Source of the DNA: Branchinecta lynchi
Taxonomy: Eukaryota > Arthropoda > Branchiopoda > Anostraca > Branchinectidae
Direction: 5' to 3'
Length of the DNA stretch: 64,000 nt
Assembly (NCBI GenBank): GCA_023053575.1
Contig: JAKZAP010000004.1
Coordinates: forward strand, 2,895,572-2,959,571
The translations under genes were made by a program, and so were the position numbers. Under the pieces are notes generated by a model that was not told the origin of the DNA, did not search any database, and saw only the letters and a list, made by a program, of their open reading frames with translations. Shown piece by piece: positions 39,201 through 51,200 of the stretch (its first letter is position 1; each line of letters opens with the position of its first letter).

Positions 39201-42200
39201 ACGATTATCTTCATTACTTCCTTTAACTCGTCTCAGCGCAATTATAACTTCACTCTTTTTGTCTTTACATTCCGCATAAAAAAAAACATCTTTGTTATTT
39301 ACATTCCCATTAGAAGAATTCATATGCGTTAGCGCTACTGCCCCATGCATTACTGAAACCAACTCACTAATTACAAGCTCAACCTCCCTATCCTTACCTA
39401 CATTTAAGCACTGACTAGTCTCAACTCTAAATCCTCATCGGATAGCCTAATCTTAAATGGAGATTCTAGTTCCCTACTTAATTTTATACCTCTCCTTATT
39501 GTCCGAATCATCACCTTTCGCCAGTGACGCACTTTTTTCTTTGTAACTCACCTGGGATCCTAAACTATATTTAGGTAGCTCATATTCTAAAACCACAAAC
39601 ACAGGCCACATGGTCTGATCCAACAACATCAAGAGCCCCAAAGTCTCTACAACGGGGCAAAAAAGGAACACTCACTAACCCATAATCAATAACGCTTGGG
39701 GCTATTCCAGAGAAACAAGTAAATTCCCCGGACCTATCTTTTCCCCACCCTACCATTCAAAATAACTAAATTTTCAAGACCACAAAATTCAAGCAATTTT
39801 CGTCCCCATTTATTTTTCATACGTGCCTGGTCCTTGCTTCTTCGCATCCTCGCAAATTGATAAGCATTCTCAAAATCTTCCACACGGGACGATTCCTTCG
39901 GATCACCAAACATATACGACTCCTCTGTACAATCGCTAGTATATGCGTTGAAATCCCCTATGAAAACAAAATCATAATTAGGGTGAGATCTACTATGAAC
40001 ACTTTTTTCTTTGTAGAGAATATCCCACGTATCCTCATCACAATAAGAGCTATTTTCTGGGGGTATATAAACACTACACACAATCACTCGTAATTTATTC
40101 ACTGAAAGTAATAACCAAACCAAATTATCTGATCTACTTTTAATCCGTTGACAAATACTAAACATTCCATCCCGTATGAAAAGAGATACTCCCCCGTAAA
40201 AATCGTCCATTCCGAGAAACCTTCCTATTTGCCGCAAACTCTTTAAATCCACTAATTACAATAGGCCTATCCACGGACGACCACGTTTCCACCAAACTTA
40301 TAATGTCCCATCTTTCCTCTTTAAGCAACGATTCTACTTTCTCAGTTTTAAATCCTTGAATGTTCCTATTCATTTGAAACAACTGCCGGGGGTTATTACC
40401 ACAGACCCCGATTGACCTGCTTCTTCCACGCAAACCTCGTGCGTCACCACTCGGCCTTTCACTGCTACGGCGCGTAATACTAGCGGCAGGTTGCGAAAGA
40501 ACATCATTAGGGCTGACAATATCGGCACTCGTGCGCTTAACCTGGCCTGTGATAGAGGGTTGACTCCCATTCGGCTGGGCCTGCACTATCGTCCCTGCAC
40601 TAGACACGGAAATATCTGACCACTGACAAACATCAGACTTTACAGATTCCGCCCTCTGACGTGCTGGGGTTGGCACGGGTGGGCGCGGTCCCCCTTGCTT
40701 CCTGTTGACTTGTAACTTCTTTAACCTCATCAGTCGCCTTATCGTAGAAAAATTCTCTATCGTTGATAAATAACCTCGTTCCCCTTAGACGAATTTCGTT
40801 CGCCCCCGAGGCACGCGCACGCTCGAGAACTGGTTTGAGCTTGTTTCTTGCCAGCTTTTCGCCATCTGTGAAATCAGGTGCGACCGATAGGGAAAAAGAT
40901 CTGAGGTATCTTTGCGATCGGAGGACTAGATTACGCAAACCAAAAGATCCGAATTTGATTAAAACGGGCCGTGTATCTCCGGCTCGTGCCTTAAGACGAA
41001 ACGCGTCGCTGATGTCATAATCACGTAGATTTAAATCAGGAATTATCTCGTTCAAGCATTGCAAAATGTCGTCTCTAAGCGAGTAGCCCCTCCTTCTGGG
41101 GTTGAAATTGTACAGCACTAGGTTCGCCTTTTTCGATTCCGCTTCCAATCGCTCGATTTTCAAACAGTTCGCTTCGGCTTCGCGTCGCAGTAACAGAATT
41201 TCCTGAGAAATATGCACTGTCTTTGCTGACAGGCCTGCTACATCCGATTCCAATTTAACCGCAACGGCCGAAAACTCGCTGCGCAGATCGTCTATTTTTG
41301 GGTTCAGTTCCACGAATTTAGCATTCATTTCAGACCTCAATTTGGCTAATTCGGCCAGTATTTGGTTGACTGAATCTTGGAGCACGGCCTCTGGCATCTT
41401 CAAATAGACTTGTTCAACAGGAAAAGGTTAACTATTTTACCTGTAATTGCCGTTCTTATTTATCCTCGTACAGGCATTCGAGCATTAAGCGTGGCCTTTA
41501 TGGTCGGCTCAAGACCTTTCTCCAAGCAGCTTTGTCCAATGAATCCAAATCCGAGCGGCAGTAAACTTGTTTGCACCTTGACTGCTAGATCACGGATGTA
41601 ATTCAATTGCGACCGCGCGGAATGATGCCGGCAGTGAACTTCGGCTCGGGTTGAACCGAAAAATGTATATCTTCCCATCGCAGAGCGTAAAGAAACAACT
41701 GGAAACAACCCGCTGTTTCTTTCAACAGTTGCAAACGTTTGTATTGCGTTTCTTTCATTTGGGTGGCGTTGCGTCGTGGTCTTTAGACTATGAACAGCAT
41801 TGCCTACCTATAATAATAATAATACCTGTGTTGGAAAACCCGAAGGTCATATACTGTATAAATAAACGGCTAATTTGGATAAAAACTAAGAATGACTACT
41901 CCTCACCGCAAGTGCTTTATGCACAAAAGTTACTAAAGAAATAACCTTGCTAACATAGTTAATAGGCTACCAAGAAGTAGTCCACCGTTTCCACAAAATA
42001 ATGAACCCCTCAAATGCGAAAACGCCTGGCACTTGAAGAGAAAATGGTCCAGACCATCCCCATGAGCACATGACCTCTGTGCAAACATTCCCTAGTACTA
42101 GCGGAAAGCTATGTTTTGTAAACAAAGTTTCCGATTTTGAAAATGAATTTTAAAATTTGAACTGGTTGTTCTCGTTTTGTCCAACTAATTGAAGATTCAT

Positions 42201-45200
42201 TGAATTTTGTACAGTTACGATTTTTTTTATTTATCCATAAATATCTTTTACAAACAAAAAATAGTTCTGGACATGTCATCACAGTTAAATGGATCAACCA
42301 GGGGATATATTTACAATTGTAACCTATGATTTATATATACAATTCACGGTTTAAAATACAATTCATCCTCTTATTCTGCCTTTTTGATCATTGCAAGCTC
42401 CCTTATGGAAATCACAGTTTCTGAAATCCACGCTTTTAGTCGTTCTTTCGTTTTGTTCTCACGGCTTTTTAGCACTTGTTCGGCCTAGCCGAGTTTGCGA
42501 ACTTCGTCGAAAGCTTCAAGGCCCGCCGACAACTCTTTCAGACATAAGAATATTAGAAGATTCAAAGTATCATTCTGGGTGATCGTAATATTACGTACGA
42601 AGAGGCTCTCATTAAACTTGACATTCCTAGATTGTCTGTACGTAGAAATACTCTTTCAAACAAATTTGGAGCTAAGATAACGTGTTGTCCCCAGATGACC
42701 CATCTATTCCCCCCTCCCCTCCCGTCTTCCGTGCGTCGGTCCGAGAGGAATACTGGCAATAAGTTTTCCCCATATCCCGCTAATTCTTCTACCCAATTTT
42801 TTACGTAGTTTCATTCCATCATTTATTTCTGGTAATTTCTTAGTTAACACTAATAGTGTATTAGTCAGTTTGTTTCTTGTGTGTCTGTGTATTTTGTAAA
42901 TTTGTATTCCTTTTCTAGCTTTTAGCTATTCGGATTAAACTTGATTGATTGATTGAAAGTAATATATATATATAACTTTTCTCTAGCAGGTATACAATGT
43001 ATATCTTCTGATGTCCCACAGGAAGTTATATTATGACAAGTACTTTTGTTGAGGATGTTACGACCTGGTATCATCCTCCAGAGAGGCTGATACGAAGCCG
43101 TGCCTCGCAGAAGTTCATCGAGCACTTTTCCTCAAATACTGAGAAGTAGAAGCTGACCTTTAAAAATAAATTAAAAACAATACTTTCAGTAAAAAAACAT
43201 AAGAAAATACTTAAAAAATATATAAAAATAAAATTAGAAGTAAAATAAGTGTTGAAAAATGAGAAAACATCGTCCTCTCTTAGACAACCAGCCTATGCCC
43301 TAGCTCATACCTTGTCACAATCAATTTCCACTGAAAATACAGCTTGTCAACTGAAACAACATCCTACTCTCCAAAAAGGTAGTTAATGAGCACTTAAAAC
43401 TATCTTTGAGTGATGAAAGATATATTATAATTTTCAAAGACACGCGGTATCCAGTGTTGCCACCTTTTTCTGAAGGAAACTTTGACTTTTGGCTGCAAAA
43501 AATTGATACATTCTGGCGCCTACGAAAGTCTGCCTTATTTACCAACTATCAGCTAGAAATCTCGCTTTATCATCTATATGATTATGTTGCCTAAGCTTCA
43601 TTTCTGTATTAACTGTCGAGATGTAAGGAACCGGTCGCAGAATCCGGGCTCACTTTTCGAGGAATACCAGAATATGTGACAAACATCAGAATTCTGCGAC
43701 CACTGGCAATACTGTCATCGTAAAGCACGTTTTCGCCTGATTTCAAATTTCTTGAGCGAAGCAATCAAATCTTCTGCAATGCTGTAGCTATCAAATATAC
43801 TAAACGCGTGTGAACATACTAAAAGCACAGTCGGAATGTATTTACACCCTGGTCACACAAGGCTCACAAACGGCATAGATTTGAGGAACAGAGTCTACTG
43901 GTTTGCGCTGATTCGCGAAATGTTATGCTGTCACCCTTGAAGTTCAATGGGCACATCGAACTACCCCAATCCCACTCTGTAACAACCTAGGAACAATGCT
44001 TACCCCCTAGGTCAGCAGCTTTTTCAACAGTTTCCTCTCTGTGATATTTCAAAGCGTAATTTTTTGGACCAGTACATGCTCAGTTTACTAGCTTGGACAA
44101 AGATAAAAGTGATGTTTCTTGTAATTCGTAGTAGATCTTTACTTTGTGCATAAATCAGCTTGTATAATTCAGATTTTAATAGGTTATTTGTTTTTGAATG
44201 ATTTTTGTAGCTATGTTATTTTTTATAAGCTTATTGCATATACTGGTACATTTTATAAAGCAAGCTAATCAAGCTTCACAACACTTTTCAACAAGGAAAA
44301 ACTTTTAAGAGCCAATTTAAGCCACGGAACTTCTGATGAATCACTAGAACAATCAGGTAAACTGCATCTGCGGCTTGACTTTGGTGACATCTCAAACATA
44401 GCCTTTTCTATCAAGCATTGCTTGGAGTTTTTGAATTTCCTGCCACGACATCCCAGCTCCTAAGATTTGGATTGCCGAAATGCCAGAGAGGTAAAGACAA
44501 GGGATAACAAGAAAACGGCCGATTTTCGTAGCGCCTTCTAAAGGAAGTCGGAAATGTTTATTTGTGAAGCATTTAATACAAAGTAAAGCATTAGAAGTGT
44601 CCATTGTGCTTTAACACTAGTTCTAGAAACGAGTTGAAGACGGTGTATGCGTTTCGGTGGTTTCACAGCTTCCACCTCCGGTTTTACCAACCCGATTTCA
44701 GACTTTTTACAAGTATTTTCAACATGGGGAAGTGGGCAAGGGTAATCAGGAGGAGGTAAACTAACTACAGGACCCACCGGGTGACAAGGGATCGACTGTG
44801 GATAGTTAATATCAACCGTCATGCAAAACATCATGTACTCGAAGACCAGGATGACGAGATGTAGATAATAGTGTCGCTGACGTTTTCTCGAGTGAGCGAA
44901 TCACATCTTGGTATGATAGACCATCAGGCAAATGTTCGGTTGATTTTCCCGCTCTTAAACAATAGTTGCGTTTTTGCCGATGCCATGGTATCTGATGCCA
45001 CGGTCTAAAGTCTTTTTTTGCAGTTATCGTTGTATCCACGGTCAAAAGGTGTTTTCGCAATTATCGTGGTATCTGGCCAGTTATCGTGGTATCTGATACT
45101 CAGATACCACAGGCCGACCGTGGTAACTGATCGTGGTATCTGAAAAAGTCATCTCGTTATCATTACTTTTTTTCAAATTGGTGGGAAAAAGTTTGGCACT

Positions 45201-48200
45201 TAGTGATGTGACTGAAGATCGGTTTTTCCTTTGGGATCACCTCGAAAAGCGCAATTTCGGCAATTGTCCTTTTTGCAGAGAAACCGTATATCAGATACCA
45301 CTGTAATTGCAAAAACGACTAATTGCAGATCCAATTACCGTTTTAACAGATACCTGGTATCTGCAAAAACGCAACTAATGGCGCGTTTATTTTCAAATAT
45401 TTTGCGTCGGGCCTCCGCGTCGAAAACTGTAGTAACGCTGAATAGAGTCGAGAAAGTGCTAACAGGAAAATCTGTAATTTCGCATGGAAAATAATGTCAT
45501 TTTCGAAAATGATATCCCTGAGCCAGAATACCGTTAATAGATGCTATTCTAATAGCATACTTCCGCTATTGTAAATTCCTTCTCTACTTGCCAATTGGTA
45601 TAAAAATCGAAAAACTATAAATAAATTTTCAGTTATTAATATAACTGTTAAACTTGACGAGCTGCATAGGAATCTGTCGGTTGCCGCGTTTTCTCCGCAT
45701 CACGGTCTTGTCCGTCTGTTTGAAGTGTAATCTGTTCAAAGTGTAAATTTATATCCTCATTTAAGTCATATTTCTTTCTTTTCTATTTTACTCCACTGTT
45801 TCAAATTCATTTATTTCCATGATATCTTTTAACTAAAATTGTGGTGAATCGTCACACATGGTCGACATAGTCATAAATAATCACATATATGTTAAAATTT
45901 TAAACATTTTAAAACATTAAAATATTTCTATTTTATAGAAGTGGGTAAATAAAAAGATTCATTCATTCATTCATCATTATTAGTAAGAGTTTTGCTTTAA
46001 CTGTTTCTTGTTCTGTAGGGAACCCAAAAAGAACTAGCGCAGAGCGAAGAGGCCACCGTCTACAGTCAAGCCATTCACTATGCCAACCGTATGGTGTCAC
46101 TACTTGTCCCGTTGGATTCAGGCGGCGTTGCCAAGAAAGCGGCCAATAACGACTTCCATAGTGTCACAGACAGCGTTTCCAACAGCAACGCTGAGAGTGA
46201 GCATTCAGGGAATGAGTCGGGGTTTGAAGAAGCACAACCCGAGGCCGGAAGCCTCGTTGTGAGGACGATTTCTAGGTTCATAGATAAGGTATATGTTAGC
46301 TTTTTTTTTTTTGTATAACGGCGTAGAATTTTTCCACACTTTGCAAACTACATTGGAGATAGCTGCGTTTCCTCCAACGATGATACTAAATTTTTGATAG
46401 TTCAAAACGAATACGTCAGCTGAATTTTATTGGAGCGATATTTCTACCCTTCTTGGCAAGGTTTTCCCAAGTTCGTCGAAGGGCTGAAATATAGCTCCAA
46501 GAAAATTCAGCTGACGTATCCGTTTTGAACTATCACATATGATTCGCAGTCAGCTTGGGCTGAAGGAATATTTATCCTCCAAGTGATGACATTAAATCCT
46601 AACTACCCTAATTTTGTCTTATAAATTTAATCTAAAAAGTATCAGAATAAAATAAATTAAAACTTGGTTTTGGGGAGTGCAAAATGTAATAAGTAGGTTG
46701 TCTTTGAAAATTATTTCAGATGATAGTTCTCTTACCAACCTGCCTCGCTGTCACTAAAAAGAAATTGCGGTTCTGATAGTTTTAGAACTCTTCTGAACTC
46801 GTTTTCCTTCCAGAAATATACTGCTGCATCTTCGATTTTCAGTCAATTGCGATTTTATAAAAGAAAACCCAAAAATCTAATATTTGATTCAGACAATCGG
46901 GTCTTGTCTTCGCCAGATCCAGTCTTTGCCAGGCTAATGATCAGAGAAAACCAAGTTCAGATATACCTCTATAGGCCATATCTATTTTGACGGTACTGAC
47001 CGAGACTTCCTGCTTTACTTCTGCCAAGTTTCCGGTTTCCAAAAAAAGAAAATTCAGAAACAAATCCAGCGTATCCCCGCTATAAAGAATATAAAGAACA
47101 TCTAATCAACTTTGAATAAAAGTTTGATTTAAAAAAAAATTCCGGTTAGAACCGGATTTCGGACTAATTATATGTCCGGGTAAAAAATGATTGTCATATA
47201 CAGACTCAGCCTCTCTTCTTACCCCTTAATCTGTCATCTAATCGAACTTTTGCTTTTAACAAATTTTCCGGTTTTGGCCGGATTCCGGGCGAACTAGTTG
47301 TCCGGCGAGAAAATGGTTTTCACCATCGTGTTCAGCATTTCTTTTTACCCCGCAATCGAACATTTAATCAACTTCAAATGAAACTTTTACTTTTAACCAA
47401 CTTTCCGGTTTTCACCGGATTCCGGACGAACTACTTGTTCGGCGAGAAAATGGTTTTCACCACCGTGTTCAGAAAGTCCCCTTACCTCGAAATCGACCAC
47501 TTAATCAACTTCAAATAAATCTTTTACTTTTAACCTTTTTTCCGGTTTTTGCCGGATTACGGACGAACTACTTGTCCGGCGAGAAAACGGTTTTCACTAT
47601 CGTGCTCAGCATGCCTTCTTACCCTAATGTTTGTCCCTTAATTTGAACCCCCTCCCCCACTCCTAAATGCAGAGCTACATAGCCCATCTACGAACGTGAC
47701 CTTTCCCTTGATCCAATGAATCCTCACACCAAGTTTCATCAAAATATCTCATTCCTTTCGAGAATTATCGTACTCACAGACAGACGGACAGATGGACATT
47801 TTTGCGATGTCATAAGTACCCCTCCACTTACCTTTTGGGATCCCAAAAACACGTCCTCGATGACATTCAAATGGCGCGGCCTAACTGTGAATTTGGTGAG
47901 ACGCCGTCCATATTCTTACTGTCACAATGAGAGCCTAATGTGAATAATATGAAATCCCACAGGCGTAAATTTACTGAAAACGGTAACAACTCTATAGCAC
48001 AAGTATCCAGACCTGCCAGTGGGACATGGAATAATTATGATTTGTTAATTAACCAGTTGATTTGTAACACGAAATAATAAAGCCACATAGCCTAAGACAT
48101 TAACAGTTAACCCAAAATTAGAGAAAAATAAGCTGACTTTTAGTTAAACTTTAAAGTTTAACGGAATAGGGGTGAAATCCAACAGTCTATAGTAACACAC

Positions 48201-51200
48201 CATCTATTCACTTAAATAGGCGGGAAAACCCGGTAAAAATGCGTTACTTCGTTTGTCCGATACCCAAAAGTAATCTGTTTCATCAAATGAACTTATTCTT
48301 TCGGATTTGCGGTACATCTGTGTACTTACCAACTCCAAGTGCGAGCCATTGTCCAACAAAAAATAAGAATGTCAGATTCCGTGCAAGACATATCCTAAAG
48401 TCATTTTCCTACTTTGTATGTATGCATGTGTATTCTTTATAACCCGTTACATTCAAACTGAACAAAAACCCAGTAAATGGAAGAACAAAAATAAAGAAGA
48501 GAAGAAAAAAAGAAAGAGAGAAACAATTAACGATCAACGACAAAATGTATACAGCACTACAAATAAAGTAAAACACAAAGGGCGAGTTAATCAGTAGTCA
48601 TCCACATTAGTCATTTTGTACAGCCCTGGAACTGCAGTCCTTTTTTGAAATTGAAATCCTCCACATCTGACTGAGTTTTCGGTTGTCGCGCAAGCAGCGG
48701 ACACTCTGAACGTTATTACTAGAGCCCCGGGTAAAAAGGTACAAAATCCCTTAGATGAGTCCGAATATTCCAGTGTATTCAAATATTATATGTAAAAACA
48801 AGACCGAAGGTTTCGATTTGATCCCAAAAATTTAATATTTGATCCAGACAATTGGGTCTCGTCTTCGCCAGATCCAGTCTTTGCCAGATTCCTTGAACAT
48901 TTTACTATTAAAATTCAGAAACATATTAAAGCCAACTAGCTAATCATCTGAGAAAACCAAATTCAGATATTGATTCAGCATGTGTGTTTACCCCTATAAG
49001 TCATATCTGTTTTGACGAAAACTTCCTGCCTTACTTCTGCCAATTTTCCGGTTTCTGCCGAATTCCGTAACTACTTTTCCTGCGAAAAATAAAGCTAAAA
49101 ACGAATTCAGTGTATCTTCTTTCCCCCTATATCAAACATCTAATTAACTTCAAATAAAAATTTAACTTATAACAAATTTTCGGGTTCCAGCTGAATTCCG
49201 GGCGAACTATATTTCTGGGTAAAAAATTATTGCCATAGACGGATTCAGCATCTCTTCTTACCCCTAAGTCGTATATCTAATCAACTACAAATAAAACTTT
49301 TACTTTTAACAAATTTTCCGGTTTTGACCGGCCGGGCGAACTGCTTGTCCGGGTAGAAAATGATTTTCATACAAGTGTTCAGCATGTCTTCGTACCCCTA
49401 AATCGAACATCTAATCAACATCAAATAAAACTTTTAACTTTTAACAAACCTTCTGTTTTTCGCCGGATTCCGGACGAACTACTTGTCCGGGACAAAATGG
49501 TTTTCGTCATCGTGTTCAGCATGTCTTCTTACCCCATAATCGACTATCACATTTGCTATTTAAAAATATTTTGTTTGCCCTTTAATTTGAACCCCCTCCT
49601 CCACCCCTAAATGTAGGGCTACAGAGTCAATCGACGAACTAGACCTTACCCTTGACTGAAAGAATCCTCACAACAAGTGTCATCAAAATGTTTCTTTCCC
49701 TTTGAGAGTTGTCATGCTCACAGACGGACAGACGGGCAACTTTTGCGATGTCAGAGGTGACCCTCCACTTACGTTTTGGGATCCCAATAAGCTGCCTTTT
49801 CGGTTGAACTTTAAAGTTATTTTTATTGTAGGTTTGCGCTCAGGGTGAAGTGAGTGAGCCCCATCTTCGCGCGCTTCATCAAATGATTACCGGGGTTGTA
49901 GCTATGCATATCGAAAGCCTCGAAGCAGTCCACCGCGAAGCCTCCAAATTACCACCCATACAGAAATCAAAGATTGTCTACCCCACCCTCCTGAATGGAG
50001 AGGAAATAATGTTTGAGCCCCTAAGGGTATACCTGCTTCCGGATGGACGAGACGAGGGCGCCGGGAGATTTGGTGGGCCGGCGTTCCTACCAGCGGAGGG
50101 GGCAATCTTCTTAACGAATTACAGGTATGAAGTAGTGCAGCATATGCTTTGATTATAATGTAGTAAATGTATGCTTTGAAGGGTATCCAGTTCCTTCTAG
50201 TTTCTGTGTTGCAGAATAGTGCCAGTAGAGCTGTATGTGGTGCGAGAACGGTGAATCTCTGAGGGCAGTATATAGGGAAATAAATACAATGCCTGCAGCT
50301 CGATTGCGCTATTCTTATTCGCTGATTTTTTTTTTTTTTCGTAAATCTCTGAGAAAGGATGGCACGATTGGGGACTGATAGCTTATTAGTAGTCCATTAA
50401 AGTCCATGTATTGAAAACCCCGAAGTAGAAACTAAGAAACGGAGCTTCTCAGCTCTAGTGCTCTATAATTTTTTTTTTAGTAACAATCAGTCTTGCTCAA
50501 GTAGTTCGTAGGACCCCGATAAGCTGCTCAGCATTCCCACATAACTACGAATCCTTGAATTGCGAAAGCTCATGGCACCAGAGCCTCGTTTTTGTTGCAC
50601 GCTGCAGGTCCGCTTCTTGGCAACTTCCGGACTGATTCTTTCTACATCCGGTTTTGCACTGCAGTGCTTCCGATGAAGACGGCAGCGCTTCTCGAGAATC
50701 GCGGACTTGCTCACCGACCAAGTCCGTGCTTCACTGCAAGATGCTGCAGCGCTGCCGCTTCAACCAAGAAGAAAGTGAATCCAAAAACGCATGTTCTGCA
50801 GAAGCAAAGAAGTGCTGCAGCAGCGATGCGGCAGCGCTATTGCAACAAAAACGAGGCTCAGAAGAGGAAATGGACTAGGCCATCCTTTCAACGTGGCAAA
50901 GTGAATAGTATTGACATGACAGGTCCTTAAAAGGTCTACCGAGTAGGACTGAGTACGACAGTATAGTTACCACCAAGTCACTTTCGGCTTCAAGACCCGA
51001 TGAAAATGTGCTACTTCTTTGCTCCGTTATTTTTGTACTCATTACTCTCATTTATAACCCGCTATTCATTTACTCCGCTTTTTCGAAATGGTGGGTTATA
51101 ATACATTACTTACTTACTCACTTATAATAGATTTTCACCGAATGCTCTTTTTCTTCCGAATTTGTGGTAGCCTAGTCTACTTCTATATGCTTGTACCTCA

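Larger units (their letters stand above)
37201..41760 (-). mobile_element. Degenerate LINE (non-LTR retrotransposon), nearly full length
   Basis: Read on the minus strand from about 41.7 kb down to the gap. It has a 5' leader, ORF1 (41403-40633), and an ORF2 with APE-type endonuclease (40730 to about 39580). Then come RT (about 39000-38000) and a C-terminal region (37851-37201). At least five frameshifts or stops break ORF2. The 3' end is lost in the assembly gap. The family is not certain; an L1-like ORF1 with an FADD-type RT is seen. Confidence 0.85.

Noticed and set aside
44538..45060. A small minus-strand gene (two overlapping frames, one Pro-rich)
   Set aside because: No recognisable domain, a frame change in the middle, and it adjoins or belongs to a repeat; kept only as a possible retroposon 5' part.
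50592..50930. A 112-codon Ala/Lys/Gln-rich frame
   Set aside because: It is within a 279-bp MITE with perfect 19-bp inverted ends; composition comes from GCAGCGCT repeats.
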